Assembly (NCBI RefSeq): GCF_947259345.1
Contig: NZ_CAMYLS010000006.1
Span: 1 to 64,000 of the forward strand
Direction: 5' to 3'
DNA: 64,000 nt
DNA from: an uncultured Maricaulis sp.
GTDB taxonomy: Bacteria; Pseudomonadota; Alphaproteobacteria; Caulobacterales; Maricaulaceae
The position numbers and the translations under genes are program-made. How positions within the stretch are numbered: the stretch's first letter is position 1; every line of letters begins with the position of its first letter. Under the pieces are notes generated by a model, which was not told where the DNA came from, made no database searches, and saw only the letters and a program-made list of their open reading frames with translations. Shown here one piece after another: positions 52,652 through 63,630 of this stretch.

Positions 52652-53473
52652 ATGACAGGCAAAGAAATCGACAGCTTGCTGCACAGCGCGGACCCGGACC
52701 GCTATTTGTGCGCGCTCTTTGCGCAGCCGGAGCAGCGGGCCGGCCTCCTGGCACTGTACGGGCTCAATCTCGAGCTGGGCCGGATTGCCGACAGCAGTTC
52801 GGAAAGCCTGATCGGGGAGATGAAACTGACCTGGTGGCGGGATGCCGTTGCGGATCTCTTTGCCTCGCCACAGAAAGTGCGGCGCCATGACGTGACCGAA
52901 GGGCTGGCGCCATTGATTGGCCGGATCAGCCTGGATGATATCTCACCGCTGATCGAGGCGCGTTTCGACGATATCGCGGCGCGTCCCTTTACCGATCTCG
53001 ATGACATTCTCGCCTATGTCGACAACACGGCAGGGTGCCTGGCGCGACTGGCTCTGAAAGCGCTCGATGCCCAAGGCAGCCTGTCCGACGACACCGTGAC
53101 AGCCGCCGGGCGTGCCTGGGGACTGACCGGCCTGCTGCGGGCCTTTCCCATTCGGGCTCGCATCGGTCGGGCACCGGTTGGCGGTGACGCCCTGGGGGCT
53201 GTGGGGGCGACGCCGGCCATGCTCGCGCAGGGGCTTGGCGAGGCAAAGGTCGCCGAAGCGCGTCAGGGCGTGATCGGCGCTGCGCGGGCGGCGTGCGAGG
53301 CTCTGGCCAAGGCCGGGCCCGTCCCCGCCGAAGCGGTGCCGGCTATCGGCTATTGCCGCCTCGCCGCAACCCATCTCGCGCGTCTGCCGGTTAATCCCTA
53401 TGCGCTGGCGCCGGACATCAATCCGCTGAGCCGTCGCCTGCGACTGACCTGGCTGGCATTGACCGGTCGATAG
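52652..53473 (+). CDS. Squalene/phytoene synthase-family protein (NDUFAF6-like)
   Basis: A 273-residue helical protein with the first half of a trans-isoprenyl synthase fold: YLCALFAQPEQRAGLLALYGLNLEL and MKLTWWRDAV are the family hallmarks. The Asp-rich catalytic motifs are weak, as in the group related to mitochondrial assembly factor NDUFAF6, so it may not be a synthase. The ATG at 52652 follows GGGGAGACG; an in-frame start 27 bp earlier lacks a site. In alphaproteobacteria this gene often sits between secF and trmFO, as here. Confidence 0.82.
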   Translation: MTGKEIDSLLHSADPDRYLCALFAQPEQRAGLLALYGLNLELGRIADSSSESLIGEMKLTWWRDAVADLFASPQKVRRHDVTEGLAPLIGRISLDDISPLIEARFDDIAARPFTDLDDILAYVDNTAGCLARLALKALDAQGSLSDDTVTAAGRAWGLTGLLRAFPIRARIGRAPVGGDALGAVGATPAMLAQGLGEAKVAEARQGVIGAARAACEALAKAGPVPAEAVPAIGYCRLAATHLARLPVNPYALAPDINPLSRRLRLTWLALTGR

Positions 53474-53540
53474 ACCGCGTCAGCCTCTTGCACACAGACC
53501 CGCCTCGCGTCCAACATGGCGCCAACCAGGGAGACGACCT

Positions 53541-54236
53541 ATGCATCATGCGCTCATCACCGGAGCCAATCGCGGACTCGGGCTGGAACATGCCCGGCAA
53601 TTGCTCGAGCGCGGCTGGCATGTCAGCGCTGCCGTCCGCAATCCGGACGCGGCCACGGAGCTGGCAGCCCTTCCGGTGGGCGAGGGCAAGCTGGACATCC
53701 ATGCCTATGATGCCGCCGATCCGGCGAGTGCCGAAGCGCTTGCGAAAGGGGTGACGGGGCCGATCGATCTCCTCTTCGCCAATGCCGGCATGATGGCGCC
53801 GGAAACGCGCAAATTCGGCCAGGCGGCCGGCGAGGCGATGCTGCAGGAATTCCGGGTCAACACGATCGCGCCGCTGGCGCTGGTCGAGGCCTTCGTTGGC
53901 CAGGTCGAGGCCTCGGAGATGAAGGTGATCGCGCTGCAATCCTCACGCATGGGCTCGGTGCGCGATAATGAGAGCGGCGGCGGCTATGGCTATCGCAGTT
54001 CCAAGGCGGCGCTCAACGCGGTCGGCAAATCACTCAGCATCGATCTGAAGGATAAGGGCATTGTCGTGCTCATCCTGCATCCCGGCTGGGTGAAAACGGA
54101 TATGGGCGGTCCCAACGGACAGCTGACCGTGCCGGAATCCGTCTCCGGGCAGCTCGATCTCATCGCCCGCGCCTATGGCAATCCGGTGATGAGTGGACGC
54201 TTTTACCACGTCTCCGGCCAGGACTTGCCCTGGTAG
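53541..54236 (+). CDS. Short-chain dehydrogenase/reductase
   Basis: A 231-residue Rossmann oxidoreductase with the cofactor motif TGANRGLG (7-14), the FANAG segment, and the catalytic YGYRSSK with an upstream Ser. The C-terminal HPGWVKTDMGG loop marks the 'carbonyl reductase-like' SDR group. It uses NAD(P)H; substrate unknown. It converges on trmFO. Confidence 0.9.
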   Translation: MHHALITGANRGLGLEHARQLLERGWHVSAAVRNPDAATELAALPVGEGKLDIHAYDAADPASAEALAKGVTGPIDLLFANAGMMAPETRKFGQAAGEAMLQEFRVNTIAPLALVEAFVGQVEASEMKVIALQSSRMGSVRDNESGGGYGYRSSKAALNAVGKSLSIDLKDKGIVVLILHPGWVKTDMGGPNGQLTVPESVSGQLDLIARAYGNPVMSGRFYHVSGQDLPW

Positions 54237-54254
54237 CAAGACCGGCTATCCGGC

Positions 54255-55646
54255 CTAGCCCGCCTTCCAGGCTTCAAGATCATTCAAGGCTCGCTCCGAC
54301 ATCGCCATCTTGCGGGCCGGGGTCTTGGCCTTGCCCTTGATGCGGTTACCCTCGGCATCGACGGTGGGCTGTTCGATGGGCGGGAAGAGGCCGAAATTGA
54401 CATTCATCGGCTGGAAAGAGCCCTTGCCGGCATCCAGATGGCCACCCGTGACATGGCCGATCAGCGCGCCCAGCGCGGTCGTTGCCGGTGGCGGGGTCAG
54501 GCTGCCGCCGAGGCGTTCCGCAGCCGCATAGCGTCCCGCGAGCAAGCCCATGGCGGCGCTCTCGACATAGCCTTCCACCCCGATCAGCTGGCCAGCAAAG
54601 CGCAGGCGCGGCTGGCTCTTCAGGCGCAACTGGGCATCAAGCAGTTTCGGCGAATTGAGGAACGTGTTGCGGTGAATGCCGCCGAGACGGGCAAAGCGCG
54701 CCTCCTCCAGGCCCGGGATCATGCGCAGGACTTCGCCCTGGGCGCCGTATTTCATCTTGGTCTGGAAACCGACGAGGTTGAACAGCGTTCCCAGCGCATT
54801 GTCCTGGCGCAGCTGGACGATGGCCCAGGGCTTCACGGTCGGATTGTGCGGATTGGTCAGGCCGACCGGTTTCATCGGGCCGTGGCGCAGTGTCTCGCGA
54901 CCGCGCTCGGCCATCACCTCGATCGGCAGGCAGCCGTCGAAATAGGGGGTATTGGCCTCCCATTCCTTGAACTCGGTCTTCTCGGCCGAGATCAGGGCGT
55001 CGATGAAGGCCTCATACTGGTCCTTGTCCATCGGGCAGTTGAGATAGGCCTTGCGCTCGGCCTCGGTCTCGCCCTTGTCATAGCGCGACTGGAACCAGGC
55101 TTTCTCGGTGTTGACGCTGTCGCGATAGACGACGGGCGCGATGGCATCGAAGAAGGCCAGCTCGCCTTCGCCCGTCTGCTTGAGGATCGCTTCGGACAGG
55201 CTTTCCGAGGTCAGTGGGCCGGTGGCGATGATGACGCTGTCCCAGTCTTCCGGCGGCAGGGCGGGAACTTCCTCGCGATTGATGGTGACCAGCGGATGCT
55301 CGGAGAGCTCTTTCGTGACGGCCTGCGAGAAGACGTCGCGATCCACCGCCAGTGCGCCGCCAGCGGGCAGGCGGGCGGCATCGCCCTGGCGCAGGATGAT
55401 CGAGTCGAGACGGCGCATCTCCTCGTGAAGGAGGCCGACCGCATTGGTGCGGTGATCATCCGAGCGGAAGGAGTTGGAGCAGACCAGCTCGGCCAGCCCG
55501 TCCGTGTGGTGGGCATCGGTGCCCTTTACGCCGCGCATCTCATGCAGGATGACGGGCACGCCCTTCGAGACGAGCTGCCAGGTGGCCTCGGAACCGGCCA
55601 TGCCGCCGCCGATGACGTGAACGGGTTTCATCGCTTGATCTGTCAT
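54255..55646 (-). CDS. trmFO: Methylenetetrahydrofolate--tRNA uracil-5-methyltransferase TrmFO
   Basis: TrmFO makes ribothymidine at position 54 of tRNAs with folate and FAD. The 463-residue protein begins with the FAD motif [11 protein letters not shown], followed by [25 protein letters not shown] in family form and an ALGALIGH segment near the C-terminus. In-frame ATGs at 55655, 55646 and 55631 are all possible; 55646 is chosen because it gives the shortest extension before the FAD fold that keeps a normal N-terminus. A much earlier start would reach into the neighbour. Confidence 0.94.
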   Translation of the reverse strand: MTDQAMKPVHVIGGGMAGSEATWQLVSKGVPVILHEMRGVKGTDAHHTDGLAELVCSNSFRSDDHRTNAVGLLHEEMRRLDSIILRQGDAARLPAGGALAVDRDVFSQAVTKELSEHPLVTINREEVPALPPEDWDSVIIATGPLTSESLSEAILKQTGEGELAFFDAIAPVVYRDSVNTEKAWFQSRYDKGETEAERKAYLNCPMDKDQYEAFIDALISAEKTEFKEWEANTPYFDGCLPIEVMAERGRETLRHGPMKPVGLTNPHNPTVKPWAIVQLRQDNALGTLFNLVGFQTKMKYGAQGEVLRMIPGLEEARFARLGGIHRNTFLNSPKLLDAQLRLKSQPRLRFAGQLIGVEGYVESAAMGLLAGRYAAAERLGGSLTPPPATTALGALIGHVTGGHLDAGKGSFQPMNVNFGLFPPIEQPTVDAEGNRIKGKAKTPARKMAMSERALNDLEAWKAG

Positions 55647-55773
55647 GCGCGGCATATCGAACCCGGGCGCGTTGAAGTCAAGCGGGCTGGGGCAGGGGCG
55701 GGACAATCGGGGGCGAGCGGGTTGACGGGTCTGGCGTCGGGAAGGATAAATTCCTGCAACAGGGGGTTGTTTC

Positions 55774-56952
55774 ATGAAGTGGTTGATTGGTGCGCTGGCT
55801 GCGCTCGTATTGAGTGCTGATGCGCTTGCCCAGAATTTGCCAGAGTCCGTGACCGAGCCCTATCTCGCCTTCGAGGCCGCGATGCGGGCGGGCGACGCCG
55901 CGGCGGTCCTGGAGAATGCGCGTCGGGCCTATGAGGCCGGAACAGCCGCGGATATCGACCTGACCACGCTCGCGACGCTGGCCGAGAATTACGGCTATGG
56001 CGCGGCCCTCAACCAGGATTTCGAGACAGCCCAGAGCGCCTGGCGAGAGGCGGCACGGCTCTCTGACAGGGCGGGCGGAAGTGCCGTGGAGCGCGCGTGG
56101 CGGTGGCATAACGCGGCCTTGTTCGCACTGCAAATCGAGGATCGCGATGACGCCTATGCGTGCGCGCGCCGCGCCGCGAATGCGCTTGAAGAGCTGGATG
56201 GCAACCTCGGCGCTGCGTCGGATTTCGCCGGTGTCGCCTTCCTGACGCGTGCGGCTCTCGCCATGGGGCGGGGACGTATCGGCGATGCGGGAGATGCGGC
56301 CATACAATCGGCCGAAGCCTTTGAAGCCGAGCTGGAGGCGCCCAATGTCAGCTACGCGCTGGCCTTGTTCTATGCCGGTGTGGCCCAGACGCTCGATCAG
56401 GATTTCGAGCGCGCGACCTATTCGCTGCATGTGGCGCTGGATGTCATGGAAGAGGTCGCGCCGGAGCATCCGGATCTGCGAACCTTGCAGGCTGCGACCA
56501 CATCGGCACGTCTCAACCTGTATGATGAGGATGACGCTGATCGGGAAGCGGCGGCGTTCGCGCGGCTGGACGCGCGGCTCGCGGCCAACCCCTTTCATAG
56601 CGATCGCTATCTGGACCGGGAGGTCGAGGCCGCAGCCGATGATGGGCTGGCCGATGAAGCAGACGCGGAGACGGTCTGTTGTGATGCGGCTCCAATCCGC
56701 CGCCGGAACCCGGACTACCCGAGAGACGCCGCTTACTCGGATATTGATGGCGTGGTCTACGTGACTTTCGCGGTCACCGAGGAAGGGCGGACCGACGCGA
56801 TCGAGGTGACAGGCTCCTTCCCGCCGGAAATCTTCGACGAGGCCTCGATCGACGCGATTGAGGACTGGGTCTACGAACCGGCGACGCGCGACGGCGAACC
56901 GGTGCGGCGCGAGGGCGTGGAAACCCGCTTCGACTTCCGCATGGCGCGCTAG
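55774..56952 (+). CDS. Periplasmic TPR protein with TonB C-terminal domain
   Basis: A 392-residue exported protein. The signal peptide (about 1-20, ALA-Q) is followed by helical TPR-like repeats (about 25-260) and a C-terminal TonB-C domain (about 310-392): RNPDYPRDA, the [16 protein letters not shown] strand and [17 protein letters not shown]. True TonB has an uncleaved membrane anchor and Pro-rich span; here neither is seen. It may bind TonB boxes or envelope partners without energising import. Two Cys (VCCDA) sit at the domain boundary. Confidence 0.82.
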   Translation: MKWLIGALAALVLSADALAQNLPESVTEPYLAFEAAMRAGDAAAVLENARRAYEAGTAADIDLTTLATLAENYGYGAALNQDFETAQSAWREAARLSDRAGGSAVERAWRWHNAALFALQIEDRDDAYACARRAANALEELDGNLGAASDFAGVAFLTRAALAMGRGRIGDAGDAAIQSAEAFEAELEAPNVSYALALFYAGVAQTLDQDFERATYSLHVALDVMEEVAPEHPDLRTLQAATTSARLNLYDEDDADREAAAFARLDARLAANPFHSDRYLDREVEAAADDGLADEADAETVCCDAAPIRRRNPDYPRDAAYSDIDGVVYVTFAVTEEGRTDAIEVTGSFPPEIFDEASIDAIEDWVYEPATRDGEPVRREGVETRFDFRMAR

Positions 56953-57023
56953 CGCGACCGCGCGTCGCGCTTGATCCTTGCGGGCAGGGCGGTATCTCTG
57001 GCGTCGAAGTGATCGGAGACGTC

Positions 57024-57902
57024 ATGTCGAGCCAGCCCATTCCCGTCCTGCCCAGCGTGGCCAAGGCCTATGCCTTGCTGATCGCCCATTGGCCGCGTTT
57101 CGTGATGGCCGGTCTGCCCTTCACGCTGGCCTATTCCATCCAGCTCTGGCTGGTCCAGAAGGCGCTTGCGGCCCCGCTGGACGGGTATTGGCTGACTCTC
57201 GATGCGACCGTGATGATCGCGGCGACGGTGGGGAGTTTGGCCTTTTCCGCGATGTGTTTCCGGCTCGCCGTTCGCGATGAATATGGCGGCCAGCTCGGTT
57301 TGCAATTATCCGGTGATGAGTGGCGCTTCTTTCTGGTCGCTTTGCTCAATGCGGCGCTGGTGCTGATCGTGGCGCTATTGGCGGCGATGTTCGCCTTTGT
57401 CGTCTTTACGACGATTGCCGGCGGTGCTGTGGAGGGTGCGGGGATCGACCCGGAAACCGCCGGTTTCGATCTGCCGATGGCGATGAGCTATATGGGGACT
57501 GCGGACTGGGTCGCAGCCTTTGCGGTCAATATGGTGGCCTTTTTACTGGTCGCCTGGTTGGTGGCCCGCCTCTCCCTGTCATTTCCCGCGACCTTTACGG
57601 AAAAGCGTGTGCGCGTCCTGTCCGTCTGGACACTCAGCGAGGGCCAGGCCTGGCGTATTCTAGGGGCCATGGCACTGGCTGGTCTGCCGCTCATCGGGGT
57701 GGAAGTGGCGCTCTATGAAGCGCTTTGCCTGGCGCTCGATCACCGCCCGCTCCTGACGCCGGTCTCGGTCGGCGACGTCATGGTCACCGAGGGCGTATTT
57801 GCCCGCATTCCGGAGTATCTGCGCATTGCCGGCCTGTTCTCGATTGTGAATTTGCCCGTGATGGCAGGCCTTTACGCGCAGTTCTATCGCGCGCGCAGCT
57901 AG
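57024..57902 (+). CDS. Multi-pass membrane protein (first of two paralogues)
   Basis: A 292-residue protein with about six hydrophobic segments and no catalytic motif. The ATG at 57024 is preceded by GGAGACGTC; GTG 57009 is an in-frame alternative. It shares with the next gene a similar length and layout and a short motif (LSGDEWRF here, LGGDEFRL there, ahead of the third membrane segment), so the two look like diverged tandem duplicates. Function unknown. Confidence 0.75.
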   Translation: MSSQPIPVLPSVAKAYALLIAHWPRFVMAGLPFTLAYSIQLWLVQKALAAPLDGYWLTLDATVMIAATVGSLAFSAMCFRLAVRDEYGGQLGLQLSGDEWRFFLVALLNAALVLIVALLAAMFAFVVFTTIAGGAVEGAGIDPETAGFDLPMAMSYMGTADWVAAFAVNMVAFLLVAWLVARLSLSFPATFTEKRVRVLSVWTLSEGQAWRILGAMALAGLPLIGVEVALYEALCLALDHRPLLTPVSVGDVMVTEGVFARIPEYLRIAGLFSIVNLPVMAGLYAQFYRARS

Positions 57903-58000
57903 GCCGGGACCGGGCGGGACAAGGCTTCGCCGGTTCCCGCTGGTGATTTTTCCTGCCTGCGTCATGATGCGATCATCGTGACGCAGTGGAGGGACTGATC

Positions 58001-59056
58001 ATGGCGACGCAGAGTTTTGATATCGGCAAGGGGATTTTCTGGTTCTTTATCCGCTTCGGTGAAAAGCCGGGCGGCGCGATCTGGCTGATTTTCGTGCAGG
58101 CGCTGTGCGCGCTCGCCCTGCTGGCCCTCTCCGCGATGGTGATGGGGCCCGCCTATCTCAATCTCTTCCAGCTGATCGAGGCGGATGCGGCCGGCAGTCT
58201 CAGCGATGCCGAGGCGTTGGAGCTGGTTTTCGATACTGTGCTGCCCTTCCTGTCTTACGGTTTCCTCATCATCCCGCTGGGTATTCTCCTGACGGTGATG
58301 TACCAGGCCGCCTGGCTGCGCTTTCTCACCAAGGGCGAGATCAAGCCGGTCATTCCGCTGCGACTGGGCGGTGACGAGTTTCGTCTGATCGGCGTCAATC
58401 TCCTCTATATCGTGATCGCGATAGCGGCCTATTTCGGGGTTGTCGCCGTGCTGGGCGTGTTCGGCGTCGGGGCCATCTTCATGGTCCAGGGCGGCGGCGA
58501 CAACGCTGCCTTGGGCCTGGGCGCCGGCCTGCTGATCTTCCTCGCCTTCCTCGGCATCCTGATCGGCCTGACCATGCTGGCCATCCGCTTGGCTTCGGCG
58601 CCCGCCCTGACGGTTCTCGATGGCCGCCTGCGCTTCTTCGAAAGCTGGGAGGCGACCAATGGCGTCTTCTGGCACATGCTGCTGACCTATATCGTCGTCT
58701 GGGCGCTCATGGCGGTTGTTGGCGGCGTACTCGGCGGCATCGTCCAGCTTGTTGTCCTGGCCGCCTTCCTGCCCATGATCATCGATTTTGTGGACTTGGC
58801 AGAGCAGGGCCAGCATGTCGATCCGGATGCCGCCCTGGCCAGCCTGCAAGCCTGGTTCAGCGACCCGCTTACCGTCGTCAGCCTCCTGATCAGCTTCGGG
58901 GTCATGTACGTCATCCAAGTCGTCTTCACTGCGGTCTGGCATTCGGTCGGCGCCTATAACGCTGTCCGTGCCCGCAGTGGCGGTGACGGTGAAGCCTCGG
59001 ATGCGCCGACGCTTGCGGCCGGCCATCCGATGGGGGCGTCGCCGAGCGAGGGGTAG
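58001..59056 (+). CDS. Multi-pass membrane protein (second of two paralogues)
   Basis: A 351-residue protein with about six membrane helices and long Gly/Ala/Val stretches. GGAGGGAC lies upstream of the ATG at 58001, which removes five residues from the longest frame. The phrases WLRFLTKGEIKPVIPL and LGGDEFRLIG match the layout of the previous gene. Family not recognised with certainty. It converges on uvrA with 48 bp between. Confidence 0.75.
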   Translation: MATQSFDIGKGIFWFFIRFGEKPGGAIWLIFVQALCALALLALSAMVMGPAYLNLFQLIEADAAGSLSDAEALELVFDTVLPFLSYGFLIIPLGILLTVMYQAAWLRFLTKGEIKPVIPLRLGGDEFRLIGVNLLYIVIAIAAYFGVVAVLGVFGVGAIFMVQGGGDNAALGLGAGLLIFLAFLGILIGLTMLAIRLASAPALTVLDGRLRFFESWEATNGVFWHMLLTYIVVWALMAVVGGVLGGIVQLVVLAAFLPMIIDFVDLAEQGQHVDPDAALASLQAWFSDPLTVVSLLISFGVMYVIQVVFTAVWHSVGAYNAVRARSGGDGEASDAPTLAAGHPMGASPSEG

Positions 59057-59104
59057 GGGCTCGCGCCGTCTGCCGACGCTGTTGCAGCTGAAGCGGACTA
59101 GGCG

Positions 59105-61978
59105 CTAACCCGCCTTCTTCCGCAGCGCCTTCGCTCGCTCCAGCATCGGTGCCAGGTAACGCCCGGTCCAGCTGCGCTCGACCTTGGCGACATCCTCCGG
59201 CGTGCCGACCGCGACGATCTCGCCGCCGCCATCACCGCCTTCAGGGCCGAGATCGATCAGCCAGTCGGCGGTCTTGATGACGTCGAGATTGTGCTCGATG
59301 ACCACGACCGTATTGCCGGCCTCGACCAGCTCGTGGAGGACTTCCAGCAGTTTGCGGACATCCTCGAAATGCAGGCCGGTGGTCGGCTCGTCGAGAATAT
59401 AGAGTGTCTTGCCGGTGGCGCGCTTGGACAGCTCCTTGGAGAGCTTGACCCGCTGGGCCTCCCCGCCGGAGAGCTGGGTCGCGGGCTGGCCGATCTTCAC
59501 ATAGCCCAGGCCGACGCGTTTCAGCGTTTCCATCTTGTCGCGCACGGCGGGCACCGCCTTGAAGAAATCGGCGCCTTCCTCGACCGTCATGTCGAGCACA
59601 TCGGCGATCGACTTGCCCTTGAACTGGACCTCCAGCGTCTCGCGATTGAAGCGTTTGCCGTGGCAGACATCGCAGGGCACGAAGACGTCGGGCAGGAAGT
59701 GCATCTCGATCTTCACCACGCCATCGCCCTGGCAGGCCTCGCAGCGACCGCCCTTCACATTGAAGGAGAAACGGCCCGGCTTGTAGCCGCGCGTCTTGGC
59801 CTCGGGCAGCTGGGCGAACCATTCGCGGATCGGGGTGAAGGCACCGGTATAGGTGGCCGGATTGGAGCGCGGCGTGCGGCCGATCGGCGACTGGTCTATA
59901 TCGATGACCTTGTCGAGCCGATCCAGCCCTTCGATCCGGTCGTGCGGGGCGGGGACTTGCTGGGCCTTTTGCAGCTTGCGAGCGGCGGCCTTGTAAAAGG
60001 TCTCGATGGTCAGGGTCGACTTGCCGCCGCCTGACACGCCGGTGACGCAGGACAGGACGCCGAGCGGGAATTCCGCATCGACGGCTTTGAGATTGTTTCC
60101 GGTCGCGCCGATGACTTTCACCGTGCGCTTCCTGTCGATCTTGCGGCGCTGGGTTGGCACTTCGATGCGGCGCGTGCCGAGCAGATACTGACCGGTCAGG
60201 CTGTTCGGATTGTTTGTGACCTCTCCCGGCGTTCCGGCGGCGACGATCTCTCCGCCATGAATGCCCGCGGCGGGACCCAGATCGACGACATAATCGGCCG
60301 TCTGGATGGCTTCCTCGTCATGCTCGACGATGATCACCGTATTGCCCAGATCACGCAGCCCGCGCAGGCTCTCCAGCAGGCGGGTATTGTCGCGCTGGTG
60401 CAGGCCGATCGAGGGTTCGTCGAGCACGTAGAGCACGCCGGTCAGGCCGGATCCGATCTGGCTGGCGAGGCGGATACGCTGGCTTTCACCGCCGGACAGC
60501 GTGCCCGAAGCGCGGTCGAGGGTGAGATAGTCCAGCCCGACATCAACGAGGAATTTCAGGCGTTCTCGGATCTCCTTGAGGATGCGTTCGGCGATCTGCC
60601 GTTGCTTGGGCGACAGTGTCGCCTCGACAGAGCCAAACCAGTCGCGGGCATTGCGGATGGAGAGTTTGGCGGCGTCGGCAATGTCCTGGCCGTCAATCTT
60701 CACGCACAGGGCTTCCGGCTTCAGGCGCCGCCCGCCGCAGGTCTCGCAAGGCTGGGACGACTGGAAGCGGGCGAGGTCCTCGCGCACCCAGCTCGAGTCC
60801 GTCTCGCGCCAGCGCCGTTCGAGATTGGGGATGACGCCCTCGAAGGGTTTTTGCGTCTCGAATTTCCGCAGCCCGTCCTCATAGACGAAGGTGACCTTCT
60901 CCTTGGTGCCGAAAAGGACGATCTTGCGGAAGGGTTCGGGCAGGTCGCGCCAGGCCTGGAACATGTCGCCACCGAAATGTCCGGCCAGGGCCTGCAGCGT
61001 CTGCTGGTAGAGTTTCGAGGTCGCCCGGCTCCACGGCGCGATGGCGCCATCGGAGAGCGGTTTGTCGCGATCGGGGACGACAAGATCCTCGTCAAACTTG
61101 AGCGACTGGCCCAGCCCGTCACAGCTCGGACAGGCCCCGAAGGGGTTATTGAAGGAGAAGAGGCGGGGCTCGATCTCCGAGATTGTGAAGCCGGAGACCG
61201 GGCAGGCGAACTTCTCCGAGAAGATCATCCGCTCCGGCTTGCCCTTCTCGTCCTGCCGGTCGGCGAACTCGGCCACGGCCAGACCGTCGGCCAGACGCAA
61301 GGCGGTTTCCAGACTGTCAGCGAGCCGGCTTTCGATCTCCGGCTTGATGACCACACGGTCCACGACCACATCGATATCGTGCTTGAACTTCTTGTCGAGC
61401 GTGGGCGCGTCTTCCAGCGTATAGAATTCGCCATTGACCTTGACCCGCTGGAAGCCGGCCTTCAGCCATTCAGCGAATTCCTTGCGATACTCGCCCTTGC
61501 GACCGCGCACGACCGGCGCCAGCAGATAGAGACGGGCCCCGTCCTCCAGCGCCATCATGCGATCGACCATCTGGCTGACGGTCTGGCTCTCGATCGGCAG
61601 GCCGGTGGCGGGCGAGTAGGGGATGCCGACGCGTGCCCAGAGCAGGCGCATATAGTCGTAGATCTCGGTCACCGTGCCGACGGTGGAGCGCGGGTTTTTC
61701 GAGGTCGTCTTCTGCTCGATCGAGATCGCCGGGGAGAGGCCTTCTATGGAGTCCATGTCCGGCTTGGACATCAATTCCAGGAATTGGCGGGCATAGGCCG
61801 AGAGGCTCTCGACATAGCGGCGTTGGCCCTCGGCATAGATGGTGTCGAAGGCGAGGGACGACTTGCCCGAGCCGGACAGGCCGGTGAATACGATCAGCTT
61901 GTCGCGCGGCAGCTCGACGGAAACATTTTTCAGATTGTGTTCGCGTGCGCCCTGCACGCGGATTTTGTCGAGCGCCAT
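59105..61978 (-). CDS. uvrA: Excinuclease ABC subunit UvrA
   Basis: UvrA scans DNA for damage and loads UvrB in nucleotide excision repair. The 957-residue protein has two ABC modules: Walker [10 protein letters not shown] (about 33-41) with [12 protein letters not shown], and GVSGGGKST with [12 protein letters not shown]. The two zinc sites are present: CPVSG with CPSCDG early, and CEACQGDG with CDVCHGKRF later. Length is normal. A LexA-type box lies 56 bp upstream of its start. Confidence 0.97.
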   Translation of the reverse strand: MALDKIRVQGAREHNLKNVSVELPRDKLIVFTGLSGSGKSSLAFDTIYAEGQRRYVESLSAYARQFLELMSKPDMDSIEGLSPAISIEQKTTSKNPRSTVGTVTEIYDYMRLLWARVGIPYSPATGLPIESQTVSQMVDRMMALEDGARLYLLAPVVRGRKGEYRKEFAEWLKAGFQRVKVNGEFYTLEDAPTLDKKFKHDIDVVVDRVVIKPEIESRLADSLETALRLADGLAVAEFADRQDEKGKPERMIFSEKFACPVSGFTISEIEPRLFSFNNPFGACPSCDGLGQSLKFDEDLVVPDRDKPLSDGAIAPWSRATSKLYQQTLQALAGHFGGDMFQAWRDLPEPFRKIVLFGTKEKVTFVYEDGLRKFETQKPFEGVIPNLERRWRETDSSWVREDLARFQSSQPCETCGGRRLKPEALCVKIDGQDIADAAKLSIRNARDWFGSVEATLSPKQRQIAERILKEIRERLKFLVDVGLDYLTLDRASGTLSGGESQRIRLASQIGSGLTGVLYVLDEPSIGLHQRDNTRLLESLRGLRDLGNTVIIVEHDEEAIQTADYVVDLGPAAGIHGGEIVAAGTPGEVTNNPNSLTGQYLLGTRRIEVPTQRRKIDRKRTVKVIGATGNNLKAVDAEFPLGVLSCVTGVSGGGKSTLTIETFYKAAARKLQKAQQVPAPHDRIEGLDRLDKVIDIDQSPIGRTPRSNPATYTGAFTPIREWFAQLPEAKTRGYKPGRFSFNVKGGRCEACQGDGVVKIEMHFLPDVFVPCDVCHGKRFNRETLEVQFKGKSIADVLDMTVEEGADFFKAVPAVRDKMETLKRVGLGYVKIGQPATQLSGGEAQRVKLSKELSKRATGKTLYILDEPTTGLHFEDVRKLLEVLHELVEAGNTVVVIEHNLDVIKTADWLIDLGPEGGDGGGEIVAVGTPEDVAKVERSWTGRYLAPMLERAKALRKKAG

Positions 61979-62033
61979 GCCTCAGCCTGTCCTCATTGGT
62001 CGCGCCTGTCGGTTGAGAATCGCAACCATACCG

Positions 62034-62048
62034 GAACGTTAGGGGAAC
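62034..62048 (-). promoter_or_regulatory. SOS (LexA) box for uvrA
   Basis: GAAC at 62034-62037, seven bases, GAAC at 62045-62048; read towards uvrA it is GTTC-N7-GTTC, the alphaproteobacterial LexA consensus. It lies 56 bp before the uvrA start, close enough to overlap its promoter. Confidence 0.82.
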
Positions 62049-62256
62049 ATCGTGCGATCTGTCCAGCGCACAACGCGGTCCTGTTGAGATAGGACGCCAG
62101 AACGGCCGGGTCCAGCACTGCAGCCGAACGCAGCTGACATGACGGTGGCAGGAGCGGGCGATAGCCGCATCTGTGATCTGTCTGACTCCCTCGGCTGGAC
62201 TCTGTGCCGCCCCTCCTCTCAAATCAGCGTGACTCGCCGGCGCGAATTGACCTGCG

Positions 62257-62271
62257 GAACAGAATGTGAAC
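62257..62271 (+). promoter_or_regulatory. SOS (LexA) box for ssb
   Basis: GAAC at 62257-62260, seven bases, GAAC at 62268-62271, 49 bp before the ssb ATG. Same consensus as the uvrA box, so the divergent pair uvrA/ssb has one operator per gene. The bases between the boxes (62049-62256) hold no gene that I can support. Confidence 0.8.
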
Positions 62272-62320
62272 ACTGGGCTGCCCCCTTCACGGGACGCGCA
62301 GCAAGGATGGAGAACGGGCG

Positions 62321-62824
62321 ATGGCGGGAAGCGTCAACAAGGTAATTCTGGTCGGCAATCTGGGACGTGATCCGGAAATCCGCCGCATGAATAATGGCGA
62401 TCCGGTCGTCAATCTCTCGGTCGCGACCTCGGAAAGCTGGCGCGACAAGTCCTCCGGCGAGCGCCGCGAGAAGACGGAATGGCATCGGGTCGTGATCTTC
62501 AACGACAATCTGGCCAAGGTCGCGGAGAATTACCTCAAGAAGGGCTCCAAGGTTTACGTTGAAGGCCAGCTTCAAACCCGTAAATGGACCGACCAGAACG
62601 GTCAGGACAAATACTCCACCGAAGTCGTGCTGCAGCGTTTCCGCGGTGAGCTGACCATGCTGGACGGCCGCAATGAAGGCGGGTCCGGTGGTGGTTATGG
62701 CGGCGGCAGCAGCAGCGGCGGCTATGATGAAGCGGGTGGCGGGTCCGGTGGCGGTCAGCGCGCCTCGGACGGCCCCAAGGAAGATTTCCGAAATGCAGAT
62801 CTCGATGATGAAATTCCGTTCTAG
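62321..62824 (+). CDS. ssb: Single-stranded DNA-binding protein
   Basis: SSB coats single-stranded DNA in replication and repair. The 167-residue protein has an OB fold (about 1-112: [33 protein letters not shown]), a Gly-rich disordered linker (about 119-150), and the C-terminal partner-binding tip DLDDEIPF. The start at 62321 gives the typical [11 protein letters not shown]-terminus. A LexA box 49 bp upstream implies SOS induction. Confidence 0.97.
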   Translation: MAGSVNKVILVGNLGRDPEIRRMNNGDPVVNLSVATSESWRDKSSGERREKTEWHRVVIFNDNLAKVAENYLKKGSKVYVEGQLQTRKWTDQNGQDKYSTEVVLQRFRGELTMLDGRNEGGSGGGYGGGSSSGGYDEAGGGSGGGQRASDGPKEDFRNADLDDEIPF

Positions 62825-63542
62825 CCTGAACCGTCTCCTGACGGCGGGCATGCTGGCGACCGGTCTGGTTGCCGCTGGCGCGTCCGCCCAGGATTCGGCC
62901 GAAGATCCCAATCAGCGGTCACCGGAATTGGTGGTCGTGCCGCTGGGTGAAGGCGAGGGCGAGGCTCATTTCGTGGTGGGCCAGATGGCCTGGGGTGATG
63001 TGTTGGGCTTGCTCAACCAGCTCCAGGACCAGCCGTCCGAGCGGACCATCGAGGTTGCCCAGACGCTGTGGACGGCGCGCGATGAAAATCCGCCCTTTTT
63101 CCTGTTCGAACTGGCAAGGCTGACTGCGGAATCGGACCCGGCCTTCGCGGTGCAGGCTTATTTTCTCGGTCGCTCGCGGACCATGTATGACGCGGCACGC
63201 TGTCTCGATTCCTCCGCGCTGGACGTCATCAACGAAGCCTCCGCCTATGCCGGTGAAGAGGTGGTGCAGGTCATAGCCTCACGTCCCGAGCTGACCATTG
63301 CAGCCATCGAGCAGGTGATTGAGAGCGGTAGTGCCTTCAACAGCCAGGCGTCGCCTTGGTGGGCCTGCTCCTTTGGCACGAACGCCTATTACGCCGCAGT
63401 CAATGAGCAAACTCTCTCCGGAGACGAATGGCTCATCGTGGAAAGCCGCTGGCCGTCCGTGCAGCAGCGCATCTCCACCAATCTGCAAAACAACCTGACC
63501 ATGATGCGGGATGCGGTCGCCGCTGCCACGGCGAGCGAATAG
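62793..63542 (+). CDS. Secreted protein of unknown function after ssb
   Basis: A 249-residue exported protein whose start overlaps the ssb 3' end by 32 bp, in another frame. ATG 62793 lies 7 nt after GGAAGA and gives [16 protein letters not shown], then a signal peptide ending ASA-Q (about residue 33). The mature part is mostly helical with four Cys (about 138-200) and a [11 protein letters not shown] segment; no family is recognised. The upstream position of its start inside ssb suggests SOS co-expression, which is inferred. Confidence 0.8.
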   Translation: MQISMMKFRSSLNRLLTAGMLATGLVAAGASAQDSAEDPNQRSPELVVVPLGEGEGEAHFVVGQMAWGDVLGLLNQLQDQPSERTIEVAQTLWTARDENPPFFLFELARLTAESDPAFAVQAYFLGRSRTMYDAARCLDSSALDVINEASAYAGEEVVQVIASRPELTIAAIEQVIESGSAFNSQASPWWACSFGTNAYYAAVNEQTLSGDEWLIVESRWPSVQQRISTNLQNNLTMMRDAVAAATASE

Positions 63543-63550
63543 ACCGGGAT

Positions 63551-63578
63551 GCGGCGGGTCCTCAGGCCCCGCCGCTTT
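63551..63578 (+). terminator. Terminator after the secreted protein gene
   Basis: 8-bp stem GCGGCGGG (63551-63558) and CCCGCCGC (63568-63575), loop of 9 nt, followed by TTT. It closes the ssb unit before the BlaI-type gene. Confidence 0.7.
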
Positions 63579-63630
63579 CGCTCTGGTCTGCCAGCACATC
63601 GCTCGTCCAGACTGGCAATCCGGCTCACTT

